Shown here one piece after another: positions 16,896 to 24,254 of a DNA stretch of 44,917 bases. Source of the stretch: CAYLOP01 sp964385305 (lineage in GTDB: Bacteria; Chloroflexota; Anaerolineae; Anaerolineales; E44-bin32). The stretch is taken from assembly GCA_964385305.1 (NCBI GenBank), contig CAYLOP010000011.1:1-44917 (forward strand), written 5' to 3'. The translations under genes and the position numbers were made by a program. The notes under the pieces are model-generated. The model saw only the letters and a list, made by a program, of their open reading frames with translations. It was not told the origin of the DNA and ran no database searches. Positions within the stretch are counted from its first letter, which is position 1. The number at the start of each line of letters is the position of its first letter.

Positions 16896-17271
16896 AGCGT
16901 TACCCCCTTGCAAAGGCTGCTCTGTTGAGATTATACCGGAGAGCGGCCAGGAGCGAAGGTTCATGTGGATCTACATGATGCTAGGATCGCGGGAGTCATC
17001 CACGCCATATCGTGGCAAAGATCGCCACTGGTTTTGACCCATCATCCACGAGCGCAACTGTCCGATCCGTCGACCGTTCCGCTGCGCTTTGCCTGCGATC
17101 GTTGACCGGAAGGTATTCGATCAAAAAATACGCCGTATAATCGCGTTTAGTGTTTGCGGCGAGCCAGGTCTTCCTACACGCGACGATGAGCGTTGAGTGA
17201 AAGCGGGCATAAAAGTTCGGCAAGGCCATCGAACCCTCCCAAAGAGCCACGCATACGTTTCGAAGGAGATC
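16896..17271. other. Divergent intergenic region
   Basis: A 375-base spacer between the minus-strand reductase-like gene and the plus-strand SanA-like gene. It contains TATAAT on the minus strand (16930-16935) and TATAAT on the plus strand (17136-17141), each plausible as a -10 box in the right direction, but neither has a good -35 match. No reading frame with a plausible product was seen. Confidence 0.4.
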
Positions 17272-18024
17272 ATGAGCAAACCTTTATGGAAAGGCCGCGG
17301 GAGCAGGATACTCATCTGTGCTGCGGCAAGCATCCTGCTGTTGCTTGGCTGGACCGCATGGACGCTGACGGTGCGCTACGAGAATCGAATGGTTACCCAT
17401 GAAGTCTTGGAGGAACTCCCCAAGCGGCAGGCTGCGATCGTATTTGGCGCAGGTTACTGGCCAAGTGGGAGGCTGAGCGATATCTTGCGAGATCGGCTAG
17501 ATGCGGCGATCGAACTCTATCAGGCTGGACGGGTCGAAGTGCTTCTGTTCAGCGGCGATAACCGTGTGGTTGAATACAATGAGCCAGCGTTGATGCGGGA
17601 GTATGCGCTGTCCCAGGGGATCCCCGACGAAGCCATCGTGCTGGATTACGCCGGCAGACGGACCTATGACACCTGCTATCGGGCGCGGGAAATCTTCCAG
17701 GTCACCGATGTGATTCTGGTTACGCAGCGCTATCACCTGCCGCGCGCGCTGGCCACCTGTGAGGGGTTGAATCTGGATGCGATTGGTTACGTCGCCGACC
17801 GCATGCCGTACATTCATATTCGATGGTATTGGGTTCGGGAGATTCCGGCGTTATGGCAAGCTTGGTGGGATCTCTATGTCCGTCATCCGCTGCCGATGCT
17901 GGGAGAGCCCCTGCCGATTTTTCTAAATGCCGATTGGCTTCCTCTTCCTCTCTCTGCTTTGGGGATGGTTGTTCGGCATGACGGGGCCGTCAACCGCTGG
18001 AGGGGAGTCTATCACCGGTTCTGA
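17272..18024 (+). CDS. SanA/YdcF-like (DUF218) membrane-anchored protein
   Basis: A 250-residue protein with one N-terminal membrane anchor (ILICAAASILLLLGWTAWTL) and a DUF218 domain. Family hallmarks are AAIVFGAGYWPSGRLSDILRDRLDAAIELYQAGRVEVLLFSGDN, DYAGRRTYDTCYRAREIF and VTQRYHLPRALATCEGLNLDAIGYVAD. The C-terminus PLPIFLNADW resembles the end of SanA. SanA of Escherichia coli is linked to envelope barrier function and vancomycin exclusion; the biochemical activity is not settled. The ATG at 17272 has AAGGAG 5 bases upstream, and the 25 preceding in-frame codons are not conserved-looking. Confidence 0.85.
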   Translation: MSKPLWKGRGSRILICAAASILLLLGWTAWTLTVRYENRMVTHEVLEELPKRQAAIVFGAGYWPSGRLSDILRDRLDAAIELYQAGRVEVLLFSGDNRVVEYNEPALMREYALSQGIPDEAIVLDYAGRRTYDTCYRAREIFQVTDVILVTQRYHLPRALATCEGLNLDAIGYVADRMPYIHIRWYWVREIPALWQAWWDLYVRHPLPMLGEPLPIFLNADWLPLPLSALGMVVRHDGAVNRWRGVYHRF

Positions 18025-18179
18025 CATTGATAACAAACCTTATTTTGTGCGTTGTTGTGACGGGTGCAAGAGGTTATAAGTTGGGTTGATATTCGCGACA
18101 GCGTTTTTAGTTTTCATCATAAAAAACAGAAACGAGAAGTTCGGCAAAGAGGCGTTTGACCTACCAAAGGAGGGGAATT

Positions 18180-18293
18180 ATGATCCGCCTACTTCTTAAT
18201 GGCGGGGGCACCTGTGTTCAGACAGCGCCAACCCACATAGGCTTTGGCGCGTTAGAGATGTGGAAAGAACATCGTGAAGAAAGAGATGCGTAA
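18180..18293 (+). CDS. 37-codon short reading frame overlapping the yibE start
   Basis: An ATG at 18180 is preceded by AAAGGAGGGGAATT, one of the strongest ribosome sites in the window, and reads 37 codons to TAA at 18291-18293. The product begins MIRLLLNGGGTCVQTAPTHI and ends with EHREERDA; I recognise no family. It overlaps the first 20 bases of the YibE/F gene in another frame. Inside it GCGCCAA (18225-18231) pairs with TTGGCGC (18244-18250). This could be a translated leader that controls yibE by translational coupling, or a small protein. It is also possible that the strong site is fortuitous. Confidence 0.4.
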   Translation: MIRLLLNGGGTCVQTAPTHIGFGALEMWKEHREERDA

Positions 18294-19569
18294 ATTTCTA
18301 CTTCTGTCTATTTTAATGTTGGCGGCAATCTCCTCGTTGATCCTCCTGATTGTCCCGCGATTGGATGCTTGGTTCTCTCGTTCTGGAGGGGAGGGTGATC
18401 GCATCGGCATCAGCGAAAACATGTTCAAGGCCGAAGTCTTGGCGGTTGTTGAGGAGGGGACGGTTGAGCTGGGGGATCGCACGCAGCGCTACCAGATTCT
18501 ACGCGTTGAGGTGTTGGAGGGCCCTTGGAAAGGACAGATTCTGGAAATTGACTACGGCAAGCGCCAGATCCGACCGGAGGGTTTGACCCTGGGGCTGGGT
18601 GATCGTTTGCTTCTCAACATCGACCAGGGCCCGGATGGATCTTTGTATGCGTTTTTTGTCGACTATGTTCGCACACGCTCGCTTCTCTGGCTCTTGCTCG
18701 CTTTCGTCCTGCTGAGTGTTTTGATCAGCGGCTGGCAGGGGGCGCGAGGGCTGCTCGGCTTGCTAATTAGCCTAGTGGCGATCTTGGGTTTCATCATTCC
18801 CAGCATCCTCCAGGGTAAGGATCCCACCGTCGTCAGCGTGCTTGGTGGATTCGTGCTGCTGGGAGTCACTTTGTATCTGATCTATGGCTGGTCGCTCAAG
18901 ACTCACGCCGCCGTTCTGGGTTTGCTCTGCACCTTGGTATTTGCGGGGATCGTGGTGAGCTTCTTCATCAACCTGACGCGCCTTACAGGGTACGGCAATG
19001 AGGACGCACTCTTTGTCATTCAGCAATCGGATATCCGCATCGACATGCGCGGGTTGGTGTTGGCCGGTATGATGATCGGCGCCATGGGCGCCCTCGACGA
19101 CCTGGTGATCACGCAAGCCTCTGTCGTCTTAGAGCTTTTTGATGCCGATCCTGGTGTGAATTTCCGCAGTCTGTATCAGCGGGCCATTCGGGTGGGGCGG
19201 GATCACGTTTCGGCGATGATCAACACGCTCTTCATGGCCTATGCCGGGGCGGCGCTGCCAACGTTGGTGTTGTTCTCGCTTTCGGGTCAGGGTTTTCTGG
19301 ACTTGATCAATCTGGAATTCGTCGCGGAGGAAGTGGTCCGGACGCTGGCGGGCTCCCTGGGTTTGATCGCGGCTGCGCCGATCTCGACTTTTATCGCAAG
19401 CCTCATGGCTGTCAATCAGGGACGTTTGCGTTCTGCCTTTCGATCACTCAAGCTCGCGAGGCCGGAGATGGTGAGTCGCCAACACGAGGGAAGTCCAAAC
19501 GACATGCAAGCTCGTCCCCGTCCCCCCAAGGGGGAACAGGATGAGGGCGCACATAATGCGGGAAGATAG
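18274..19569 (+). CDS. YibE/F-family membrane protein
   Basis: A 431-residue protein. It has an N-terminal membrane helix, an extracytoplasmic OB-like segment (about residues 45-125), and then seven or eight hydrophobic helices. The diagnostic YibE/F segments are GAMGALDDLVITQASVVLEL and GRDHVSAMINTLFMAYAGAALPTLVLF. Family members are thought to be transporters or permeases, but the substrate is unknown. The start is GTG at 18274 with GGAAAG 6 bases upstream; MRKFLLL four codons later is an alternative without ribosome site. The last 40 residues are polar and look unlike the family core. A hairpin at 19608-19625 follows. Confidence 0.85.
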   Translation: MKKEMRKFLLLSILMLAAISSLILLIVPRLDAWFSRSGGEGDRIGISENMFKAEVLAVVEEGTVELGDRTQRYQILRVEVLEGPWKGQILEIDYGKRQIRPEGLTLGLGDRLLLNIDQGPDGSLYAFFVDYVRTRSLLWLLLAFVLLSVLISGWQGARGLLGLLISLVAILGFIIPSILQGKDPTVVSVLGGFVLLGVTLYLIYGWSLKTHAAVLGLLCTLVFAGIVVSFFINLTRLTGYGNEDALFVIQQSDIRIDMRGLVLAGMMIGAMGALDDLVITQASVVLELFDADPGVNFRSLYQRAIRVGRDHVSAMINTLFMAYAGAALPTLVLFSLSGQGFLDLINLEFVAEEVVRTLAGSLGLIAAAPISTFIASLMAVNQGRLRSAFRSLKLARPEMVSRQHEGSPNDMQARPRPPKGEQDEGAHNAGR

Positions 19570-19607
19570 TTCCTGAGAATCCAATGCGGCTTTTCTCCTA
19601 CAGAGTG

Positions 19608-19625
19608 AGCGCCCGGGAGGGCGCT
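19608..19625. terminator. Hairpin between convergent genes
   Basis: AGCGCCC-GGGA-GGGCGCT is a perfect 7-bp stem with a 4-base loop, lying between the convergent yibE-like gene and winged-helix regulator gene. There is no T-run, so it may act as a weak bidirectional terminator. Confidence 0.5.
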
Positions 19626-19667
19626 TATCATTCGATCTCGAGTTTAAACCAGTACGAAGGATCACCC

Positions 19668-20261
19668 TCACATCATCTCGATCACCCCCAGATCCTTCAG
19701 CATGTTGACCATATCCACGATTTCAGGTGCGAGCGCTTCTTCTAACCTTGCCATTCGCATCAAGTCCTGCACGCTCATGGGTTCGGCGTTCGGAAAGGGG
19801 AGGTGGTAAAGGAACTTCCCCTGCGGGGGGGTGAGGTTGATCTTTCTCTCCTTAAGATCGCGCCCCTCACCCGTCCATATAACAATGCTGGATATAGCGT
19901 TCTCGTTCCGGGCTGTTGAGAAGCGGGCGCCGGCGTCTTGTCTCTCTCGGATGCGGCGGGGTAATACGCTGATCGGTTTTGCCCGTTTCAAGGTCGTAAG
20001 GTCCAACTCCACCTGAATGCGCTCTTTCTCCAACGTGTAGCGAAAGTAAGGTCGTTTGTTCTCAAAGACCTCCACCTTGCTGAGAATTCCGAGGGAGGCG
20101 AGGGATTCCAGAAAATCCTGGGCAGTCTGGATATGCACGTTGAGCCGTGAAGCCGCCTCCGAAGCCGAGATGTCCTTGTAGGTTACCAGGAGTTCGAAGA
20201 AGTCTCTCGCGTAGCTCTTCGATAAACACATCCCCAACGTAGCAGCGTTATTAAAATCCAT
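19668..20261 (-). CDS. Winged-helix transcriptional regulator
   Basis: A 197-residue protein with a winged-helix DNA-binding domain at residues 15-85 (SYARDFFELLVTYKDISASEAASRLNVHIQTAQDFLESLASLGILSKVE), followed by a wing (RPYFRYTLEKERIQVELDL). The C-terminal half (from LKERKINLTPPQGKFLYHLPFPNAEPMSVQDLMRMARLEEALAPEIVDMVNMLKDLGVIEM) appears to be a second winged-helix-like unit. No known family name applies with confidence. ATG 20261 is chosen for AAGGTGGG upstream. The AT-rich region behind it holds a 15-base palindrome that could be its operator. Confidence 0.72.
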   Translation of the reverse strand: MDFNNAATLGMCLSKSYARDFFELLVTYKDISASEAASRLNVHIQTAQDFLESLASLGILSKVEVFENKRPYFRYTLEKERIQVELDLTTLKRAKPISVLPRRIRERQDAGARFSTARNENAISSIVIWTGEGRDLKERKINLTPPQGKFLYHLPFPNAEPMSVQDLMRMARLEEALAPEIVDMVNMLKDLGVIEMM

Positions 20262-20458
20262 AGCCCACCTTGCATTGTTTTTCAATCATGCGGCGTTCAT
20301 CCCATCGATGCGCCGCACGCCTCGGTTTCCAATCGACGTCTGTCAGCTTGGGACGGATCGACCGTGTGGACACCTTCGTATAAAAAGCGTCATGCCATCT
20401 CATAAAGAGTATAATTTTAATATACTTTATTATAAATGAAATATGAAAGAAGTGAAGT

Positions 20459-20473
20459 ATCTTTTTAAAAGAT
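20459..20473. promoter_or_regulatory. 15-base perfect palindrome, possible operator
   Basis: ATCTTTT-T-AAAAGAT is a perfect inverted repeat with one central base, set in the AT-rich spacer about 200 bases upstream of the winged-helix regulator start. Such a site could bind a dimeric regulator. AT-rich DNA raises the chance of coincidence. Confidence 0.35.
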
Positions 20474-20642
20474 GAAAAAATCAATGCAACCAAGGCCGAA
20501 TTGGGGTTTTCAATCGTAGAATTGGCCGATTTATTTTACGGATCCGTTTATTCCTTGAAAAATACGCCTGGTGAATGAGCATCTGGGATGCAACAACGTG
20601 TGCAAACTCTTGCTTTGCGGCTCGATTATGCGTTTTCGAACC

Positions 20643-20682
20643 TGTTACACGGCTGTTACTCGCTAAAGACCACGCTTGTTAC
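20643..20682 (+). repeat. Three phased TGTTAC direct repeats
   Basis: TGTTAC occurs at 20643-20648, 20654-20659 and 20677-20682, with spacings of 11 and 23 bases, close to one and two helical turns. The repeats lie about 130-170 bases upstream of the pentapeptide-repeat gene. Their context is similar (C/T before, often ACTC after). They could be activator half-sites on one face of the DNA. Confidence 0.4.
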
Positions 20683-20813
20683 TCTGGCCGATTAGATTGA
20701 ACGTAGAACAGCCGAGATCATTGGAAATCATTGGTGAAGAAAGTAAGGTAGGGCTAGCTTCTAGGTACGAGGGTAAAGAACAATGGAAGCGAGCCATCAG
20801 AAAGGAGCCGATC

Positions 20814-21410
20814 ATGTTGGGGAAAACACGAGAGGAACTCATACGAACGCTTCGAGATCCATCACCAGATGTCGCTTTGTCCAGCTTTGAGGTGTTGACC
20901 GAACGTGGACATTTGAAGGATGGCTCTCTCGAGAGAGCCTATCTGCGCTACATTAATCTTCCCGGCGCTGATATCCATGACGCGCAGATGCGAAGGGCAG
21001 ACCTGACCAAGGCCCAATTGAGCGGCGCAATTCTCTCGGATGCTAATCTGCAAGAGGCCTGCCTCAGTGGGGCAGATCTCAGTGGTTCGAGTATGTGCGG
21101 GGCCGACTTGCGAGGTGCGCGCTTAACCAAAGCCAAGCTGCTGGGCGTGTGGGATCTGTCCGAGTATCAATTGGCGAAAGCCTCCAGACTTCGCGGGGCA
21201 AGAATGCCGGATGGCAGTGTCTACGATGGGCGCTACAGCCTTGAAGGTGACCTGAACGACGCGCAGATCTTGCATGTGCAGATCGACGACCCACAGGCGA
21301 TGGCGGTGTTCTACGGCGTCTCGACGGAGCAATACAGGCTGGGAAAAGAATACTGGCAGATGCGCGTGCCTGTCGAGTGGGGTGCACGGGTCGAATATGT
21401 CACCGCGTAA
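20814..21410 (+). CDS. Pentapeptide-repeat protein
   Basis: A 198-residue protein. Residues 40-115 are tandem A(D/N)LXX units (LERAYLRYINLPGADIHDAQ..., MRRADLTKAQLSGAILSDAN..., CLSGADLSGSSMCGADLRGARLTKAKLLG), predicted to form a right-handed quadrilateral beta-helix of about three or four coils. Residues 1-38 are helical (TREELIRTLRDPSPDVALSSFEVLTERG). The C-terminal 75 residues are non-repeat (RMPDGSVYDGRYSLEGDLNDA... to the end). The role of such proteins is mostly unknown; a few protect DNA gyrase. The ATG at 20814 has AAAGGAG 6 bases upstream; 46 upstream in-frame codons are not conserved-looking. A good terminator follows. Confidence 0.85.
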   Translation: MLGKTREELIRTLRDPSPDVALSSFEVLTERGHLKDGSLERAYLRYINLPGADIHDAQMRRADLTKAQLSGAILSDANLQEACLSGADLSGSSMCGADLRGARLTKAKLLGVWDLSEYQLAKASRLRGARMPDGSVYDGRYSLEGDLNDAQILHVQIDDPQAMAVFYGVSTEQYRLGKEYWQMRVPVEWGARVEYVTA

Positions 21411-21480
21411 AGTTAGATGTTGCACGCTCGGTAGATAGCTGCAGTCAGGATAACCCTTACAGAACCTGTATATGTAGGAA

Positions 21481-21515
21481 AGCCCGGCGGTCCGGATGGC
21501 CATCGGGCTATTTTT
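21481..21515 (+). terminator. Rho-independent terminator of the pentapeptide gene
   Basis: AGCCCG (21481-21486) pairs with CGGGCT (21504-21509); an inner GGTCC/GGCC-type pairing can extend the stem. A and TTTTT follow at 21510-21515. It lies 70 bases beyond the pentapeptide gene stop. Confidence 0.65.
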
Positions 21516-21739
21516 ATCGGGAGTATTGGCCAACCCAATGTCGGTTTCGCATTTTGGTGGGGGTAGTATCCGTTTGACCGGGTTTCATGCCTGCCCACAT
21601 CATGGCTACCTCGAACGCAGGACTCTCCTGAAATTGGGCGTTTTTACATCTTACTGGGTGTGTCGACATGGGTATGCAGATTACCTATATGTCTTGATTG
21701 AATTTTTCAATACCTCTTATGATTTTGGTCACTGTCCGC

Positions 21740-21776
21740 TTGGCTGATCCTGTTTTATTGTTCTAATCGTAACAAT
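21740..21776 (+). promoter_or_regulatory. Predicted promoter and overlapping operator of the arsR-tusA-qmo operon
   Basis: TTGGCT (21740-21745, four of six -35 bases) and TCTAAT (21762-21767, five of six -10 bases) are 16 bases apart. The inverted repeat ATTGTT (21757-21762)...AACAAT (21771-21776) covers the -10 box, the expected place for a repressor site. The ArsR protein encoded next, or the LysR regulator downstream, could bind it. A related repeat precedes the lysR gene. Confidence 0.5.
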
Positions 21777-21814
21777 CAAGCGTTTCTAGAATTGTACAAA
21801 CCAATAGATAGATA

Positions 21815-22114
21815 ATGGATAACCGCTTAGGATACTTGGCTGAACGCCAAGCAGAAATCTGCCGGATTTTTGCGAACGCGACCCGCATTCAGATTATTTG
21901 GGTGCTCGCGAATCGCGATCTTTCGGTGGGAGAAATTGCGGAAGAGGTGAACGCATCCTTGCCTAACACATCCCATCACCTTCGTTTTATGCGTGACAAG
22001 GGTATCTTACGGTCGCACCGCGCTGGCAAGCAAGTCTACTATCAGATCGCGCGACCCGATCTCGTTCAACGGTTATTGTCAACCGCGCCCGCACGAGGCG
22101 AACAATTTCGTTAG
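21815..22114 (+). CDS. ArsR-family winged-helix repressor
   Basis: A 99-residue protein with the ArsR/SmtB fold: ICRIFANATRIQIIWVLANRDLSVGEIAEEVNASLPNTSHHLRFMRDKGILRSHRAGKQVYYQIA, including recognition helix SLPNTSHHLRFM and the beta-wing RAGKQVYYQI. The usual metal-binding ELCVCDL motif is absent, and only one cysteine (C16) is present. It is therefore neither a classic metal sensor nor a two-cysteine polysulfide sensor like SqrR/BigR. It is first in the sulfur/Qmo operon and probably regulates it. The ribosome site is weak. The effector is unknown; the downstream TusA and DsrE genes suggest a sulfur or redox signal, which is inference. Confidence 0.88.
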   Translation: MDNRLGYLAERQAEICRIFANATRIQIIWVLANRDLSVGEIAEEVNASLPNTSHHLRFMRDKGILRSHRAGKQVYYQIARPDLVQRLLSTAPARGEQFR

Positions 22115-22172
22115 GGGCGATCAACCCATTTTCGGACTGACCTAAGTCCTAAACAGAAAAGGAGAATGACCG

Positions 22173-22427
22173 ATGTCTGCTGAAGAACTATCTACCATGG
22201 AGGCCGCAAAGGTTGTCGATGCACGTGGAAGTGCATGCCCGGGCCCGTTGTTGGAAGCCAAAAAAGGGATTGGTGCGATCGGCGTGGGAGAGGTTTTAGA
22301 GATTTGGTCTGCGGATGCGAAGACCAAGGAAGATATTCCAAGGTGGTCCCAGAAAGTAGGACATGAGTTTCTAGGATTCCTAGAGGCAGAAGGCTACGAT
22401 CGGATCTTCATCCGACGAAGTAAATAG
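22173..22427 (+). CDS. tusA: TusA-family sulfur carrier protein
   Basis: An 84-residue protein with the TusA motif ARGSACPGPLLEAKKGI, the active cysteine being C22 in CPGP. The rest of the fold is complete (VGEVLEIWSADAKTKEDIPRWSQKVGHEFLGFLEAEGYDRIFIRR). TusA proteins carry sulfur as a persulfide and pass it to partners such as DsrE/F or to tRNA and cofactor pathways. GGAG lies 8 bases upstream of the ATG, and the mvhD-like gene starts 10 bases after the stop. Its place directly ahead of Hdr/Qmo genes suggests that it delivers or receives sulfur for this complex rather than serving tRNA thiolation. Confidence 0.93.
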   Translation: MSAEELSTMEAAKVVDARGSACPGPLLEAKKGIGAIGVGEVLEIWSADAKTKEDIPRWSQKVGHEFLGFLEAEGYDRIFIRRSK

Positions 22428-22437
22428 GAAAGAAACC

Positions 22438-22881
22438 ATGGGAGCAGAGCTGCAAACGGAGGATCCGAGGATTCTCGTCCTCGCGACATTGTCCGGCGGT
22501 TATGCCGGGGCCGACTCGGTCGGTCAATTACACGCGGATTATTCCACAAACGTCCACGTTCTCCCGGTCGTCTGTCCCGCCATGTTCCCGAAGGAATTCT
22601 ATCTACGCACCTTCGAGAAAGGCATCGATGCCATTGCTGTGATGTACAGCGGCACCGACTGCCCGTATAAAGGTGGCGCGGAACGCACGGCAGAGATCAT
22701 CAATACGGTTTACCCGATCATGAAAGAGCGGGGCATCGATACCCGGCGTCTTCGCCTACTGGCGATTTGCACGGTGTGTACAAAGCCCTTCCTCAAGGAA
22801 GTCAACCAATTGGAAGCGTTGCTGCAGGAGATCGGGCCGGTTAAGAATGAATTGGCTGCTGCAGCACAACAAACATCGTAG
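22438..22881 (+). CDS. mvhD: MvhD/FrhD-like hydrogenase iron-sulfur subunit
   Basis: A 147-residue protein of the MvhD family, which passes electrons between a flavoprotein or hydrogenase and HdrA. Matching segments are GGYAGADSVGQL, NVHVLPVVCPAMFPKEFYLRTFEKGIDAIAVM, DCPYKGGAERT and RLRLLAICTVCTKPFLKEVNQL. The N-terminal cysteines that usually open the [2Fe-2S] motif (CCxWC) are absent: here the sequence is LSGGYAG. The available cysteines are C46, C75, C111 and C114; the last two form a CTVC pair near the end. In QmoB of sulfate reducers an MvhD domain is fused to the flavoprotein, while here it is separate. ATG 22438 follows TAGGAAAG. Confidence 0.88.
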   Translation: MGAELQTEDPRILVLATLSGGYAGADSVGQLHADYSTNVHVLPVVCPAMFPKEFYLRTFEKGIDAIAVMYSGTDCPYKGGAERTAEIINTVYPIMKERGIDTRRLRLLAICTVCTKPFLKEVNQLEALLQEIGPVKNELAAAAQQTS

Positions 22882-22907
22882 TGCGTAGCATGGGAGGCTT
22901 GTAAGTT

Positions 22908-24254
22908 ATGGCTTCAGAAAAGATTCACGTCGACGCTCTTGTCGTCGGTGGCGGGATCGCTGGGATGCAGTCGGCGCTCGATTTAGCGGACCAGGGCTAC
23001 CAGGTGGCACTGGTGGAGCGGGAGCCCAGCATAGGCGGGAAAATGATCCAGCTGAGTAAGGTTTTCCCAACGCTGGACTGTTGTAGTTGTATAACGACAC
23101 CTAAGATGTCCGCTGTTGCACATCACGATAACATTCAACTCTTTACGTATTGTGAGGTGCAATCGGTTCGTGAAGGCGGGCGGGGTTTCATCGCAGAAGT
23201 GCTTCAGAAGCCACGTTATGTGGACATTGAAAGTTGCACCGGGTGTCGCCAATGTGAATACGCTTGTCCGATTGATGTGCCACACCCCTTTGACCGCTAT
23301 CTTGGTGCACACCGCGCCGCTTATGTGCCTTTCTCCACGGCGGTACCCCAAAAAGCGCTCATCGACCTCGAGCATTGTATCCTATGCGGTAAATGTCAGA
23401 GAGTCTGCCCGGTCGATTGCATTGACTTTACACAAGTGCCGGAGACCTTTGGCCTTGAAGCGGAAACGATTGTCTTGGCGACCGGTTTTGAGATTACCCC
23501 CCCGGACGCAAAAGAGGAATATGGCGGTGGTCGTTTCCCGAATGTCATTGACGCATTGGTCATGGAGCGGCTGCTTGCACCGACTGGGCCGTACGGGCAT
23601 GTCCTTCGGCCTGCGGATGGCAAAGAGCCGGACTCGATCGCCTACGTCCAATGCGCCGGCTCGAGGGATAAAACCCTTGGTGTGGAATACTGTTCGCGCG
23701 TCTGCTGTATGTATGCCATCAAGCAGGCGATGCTGATCTCTGGTGCGCTTCCCCTTGCGGATATCACGATCTACTACATGGATATCCGTACCTTTGGGAA
23801 AGGCTACGACCAGTTCTACCAGAACGCAGAGGCGATGGGCATCGAATTCGTCAAAGGTAAGGTTGCGAAGATCAGCGAGGGCGAGAATACCAACCTCACT
23901 GTACGTGTGGAGATGATTGATGATGGCCGGATTCTGGAGCGGGAGCACGACTTGGTCGTTCTCTCGGTGGGCATGCTGCCCAGCTACGATGCCCAGCCAG
24001 TTTACCAGGTGCCTGCCGCTGAGGACGGTTTTATCCAGGCGCCCTCTATTAATATCTCCCCTTGCGTAACATCCCATCCTGGCATCTTCGCTTCTGGCAC
24101 TGCAGCGGGTCCAATGGATATCGTAGATAGCATCGTTCTGGCGGGGGCTGCTGCTGCAGAGGCGGCTGCTTATCTCGAGGAAAACGGAGGACGGGCAGCG
24201 GTGGGAGGCATGAATGCAGGGATGCACGATGAGAAGGAGCGCGCACATGCCTGA
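22908..24254 (+). CDS. qmoA: HdrA/QmoA-like FAD iron-sulfur subunit
   Basis: A 448-residue flavoprotein. The FAD motif is GGGIAG (14-19) with GGKMIQLSKVFPTLD leading into the HdrA-type cysteine group C58-C59-S-C61-ITTPKM. Two complete [4Fe-4S] ferredoxin motifs lie mid-chain: C110xxC113xxC116xxxC120P and C157xxC160xxC163xxxC167P. Next come YCSRVCCMYAIKQAML and the C-terminal FAD segment (GIFASGTAAGPMDIVDSIVLAGAAAAEAAAYL). The layout is that of HdrA, shortened to the size of QmoA. It should take electrons from quinol or thiol/persulfide chemistry within a membrane-bound complex. The next gene overlaps its last 8 bases. Confidence 0.92.
   Translation: MASEKIHVDALVVGGGIAGMQSALDLADQGYQVALVEREPSIGGKMIQLSKVFPTLDCCSCITTPKMSAVAHHDNIQLFTYCEVQSVREGGRGFIAEVLQKPRYVDIESCTGCRQCEYACPIDVPHPFDRYLGAHRAAYVPFSTAVPQKALIDLEHCILCGKCQRVCPVDCIDFTQVPETFGLEAETIVLATGFEITPPDAKEEYGGGRFPNVIDALVMERLLAPTGPYGHVLRPADGKEPDSIAYVQCAGSRDKTLGVEYCSRVCCMYAIKQAMLISGALPLADITIYYMDIRTFGKGYDQFYQNAEAMGIEFVKGKVAKISEGENTNLTVRVEMIDDGRILEREHDLVVLSVGMLPSYDAQPVYQVPAAEDGFIQAPSINISPCVTSHPGIFASGTAAGPMDIVDSIVLAGAAAAEAAAYLEENGGRAAVGGMNAGMHDEKERAHA

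Larger units (their letters stand above)
20262..20813. other. Divergent AT-rich regulatory region
   Basis: A 550-base spacer between the winged-helix gene (minus) and the pentapeptide gene (plus). Positions 20400-20480 are strikingly AT-rich compared with the rest of the window. It contains a 15-base palindrome (20459-20473) and three TGTTAC direct repeats (20643-20682). No gene was recognised in it. Confidence 0.5.
21411..21814. other. Intergenic region upstream of the Qmo-like operon
   Basis: A 404-base spacer holding the pentapeptide gene terminator (21481-21515) and the predicted promoter/operator of the ArsR-TusA-Qmo operon (21740-21776). A plus-strand frame at 21496-21747 exists, but its product looks like chance and its start lies inside the terminator, so no gene is called. 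Confidence 0.5.

Noticed and set aside
21496..21747. 83-codon plus-strand frame after the pentapeptide gene
   Set aside because: It starts inside the terminator hairpin and its product shows no coding-like pattern.
21787..21800. TTGTACAA palindrome just upstream of arsR
   Set aside because: An 8-base palindrome alone is too common, and the longer inverted repeat over the -10 box is the better operator candidate.
24214..24246. Earlier ATG for the QmoB-like protein
   Set aside because: The extra 11 codons lie deep within qmoA, while ATG 24247 has AAGGAG at the correct distance.
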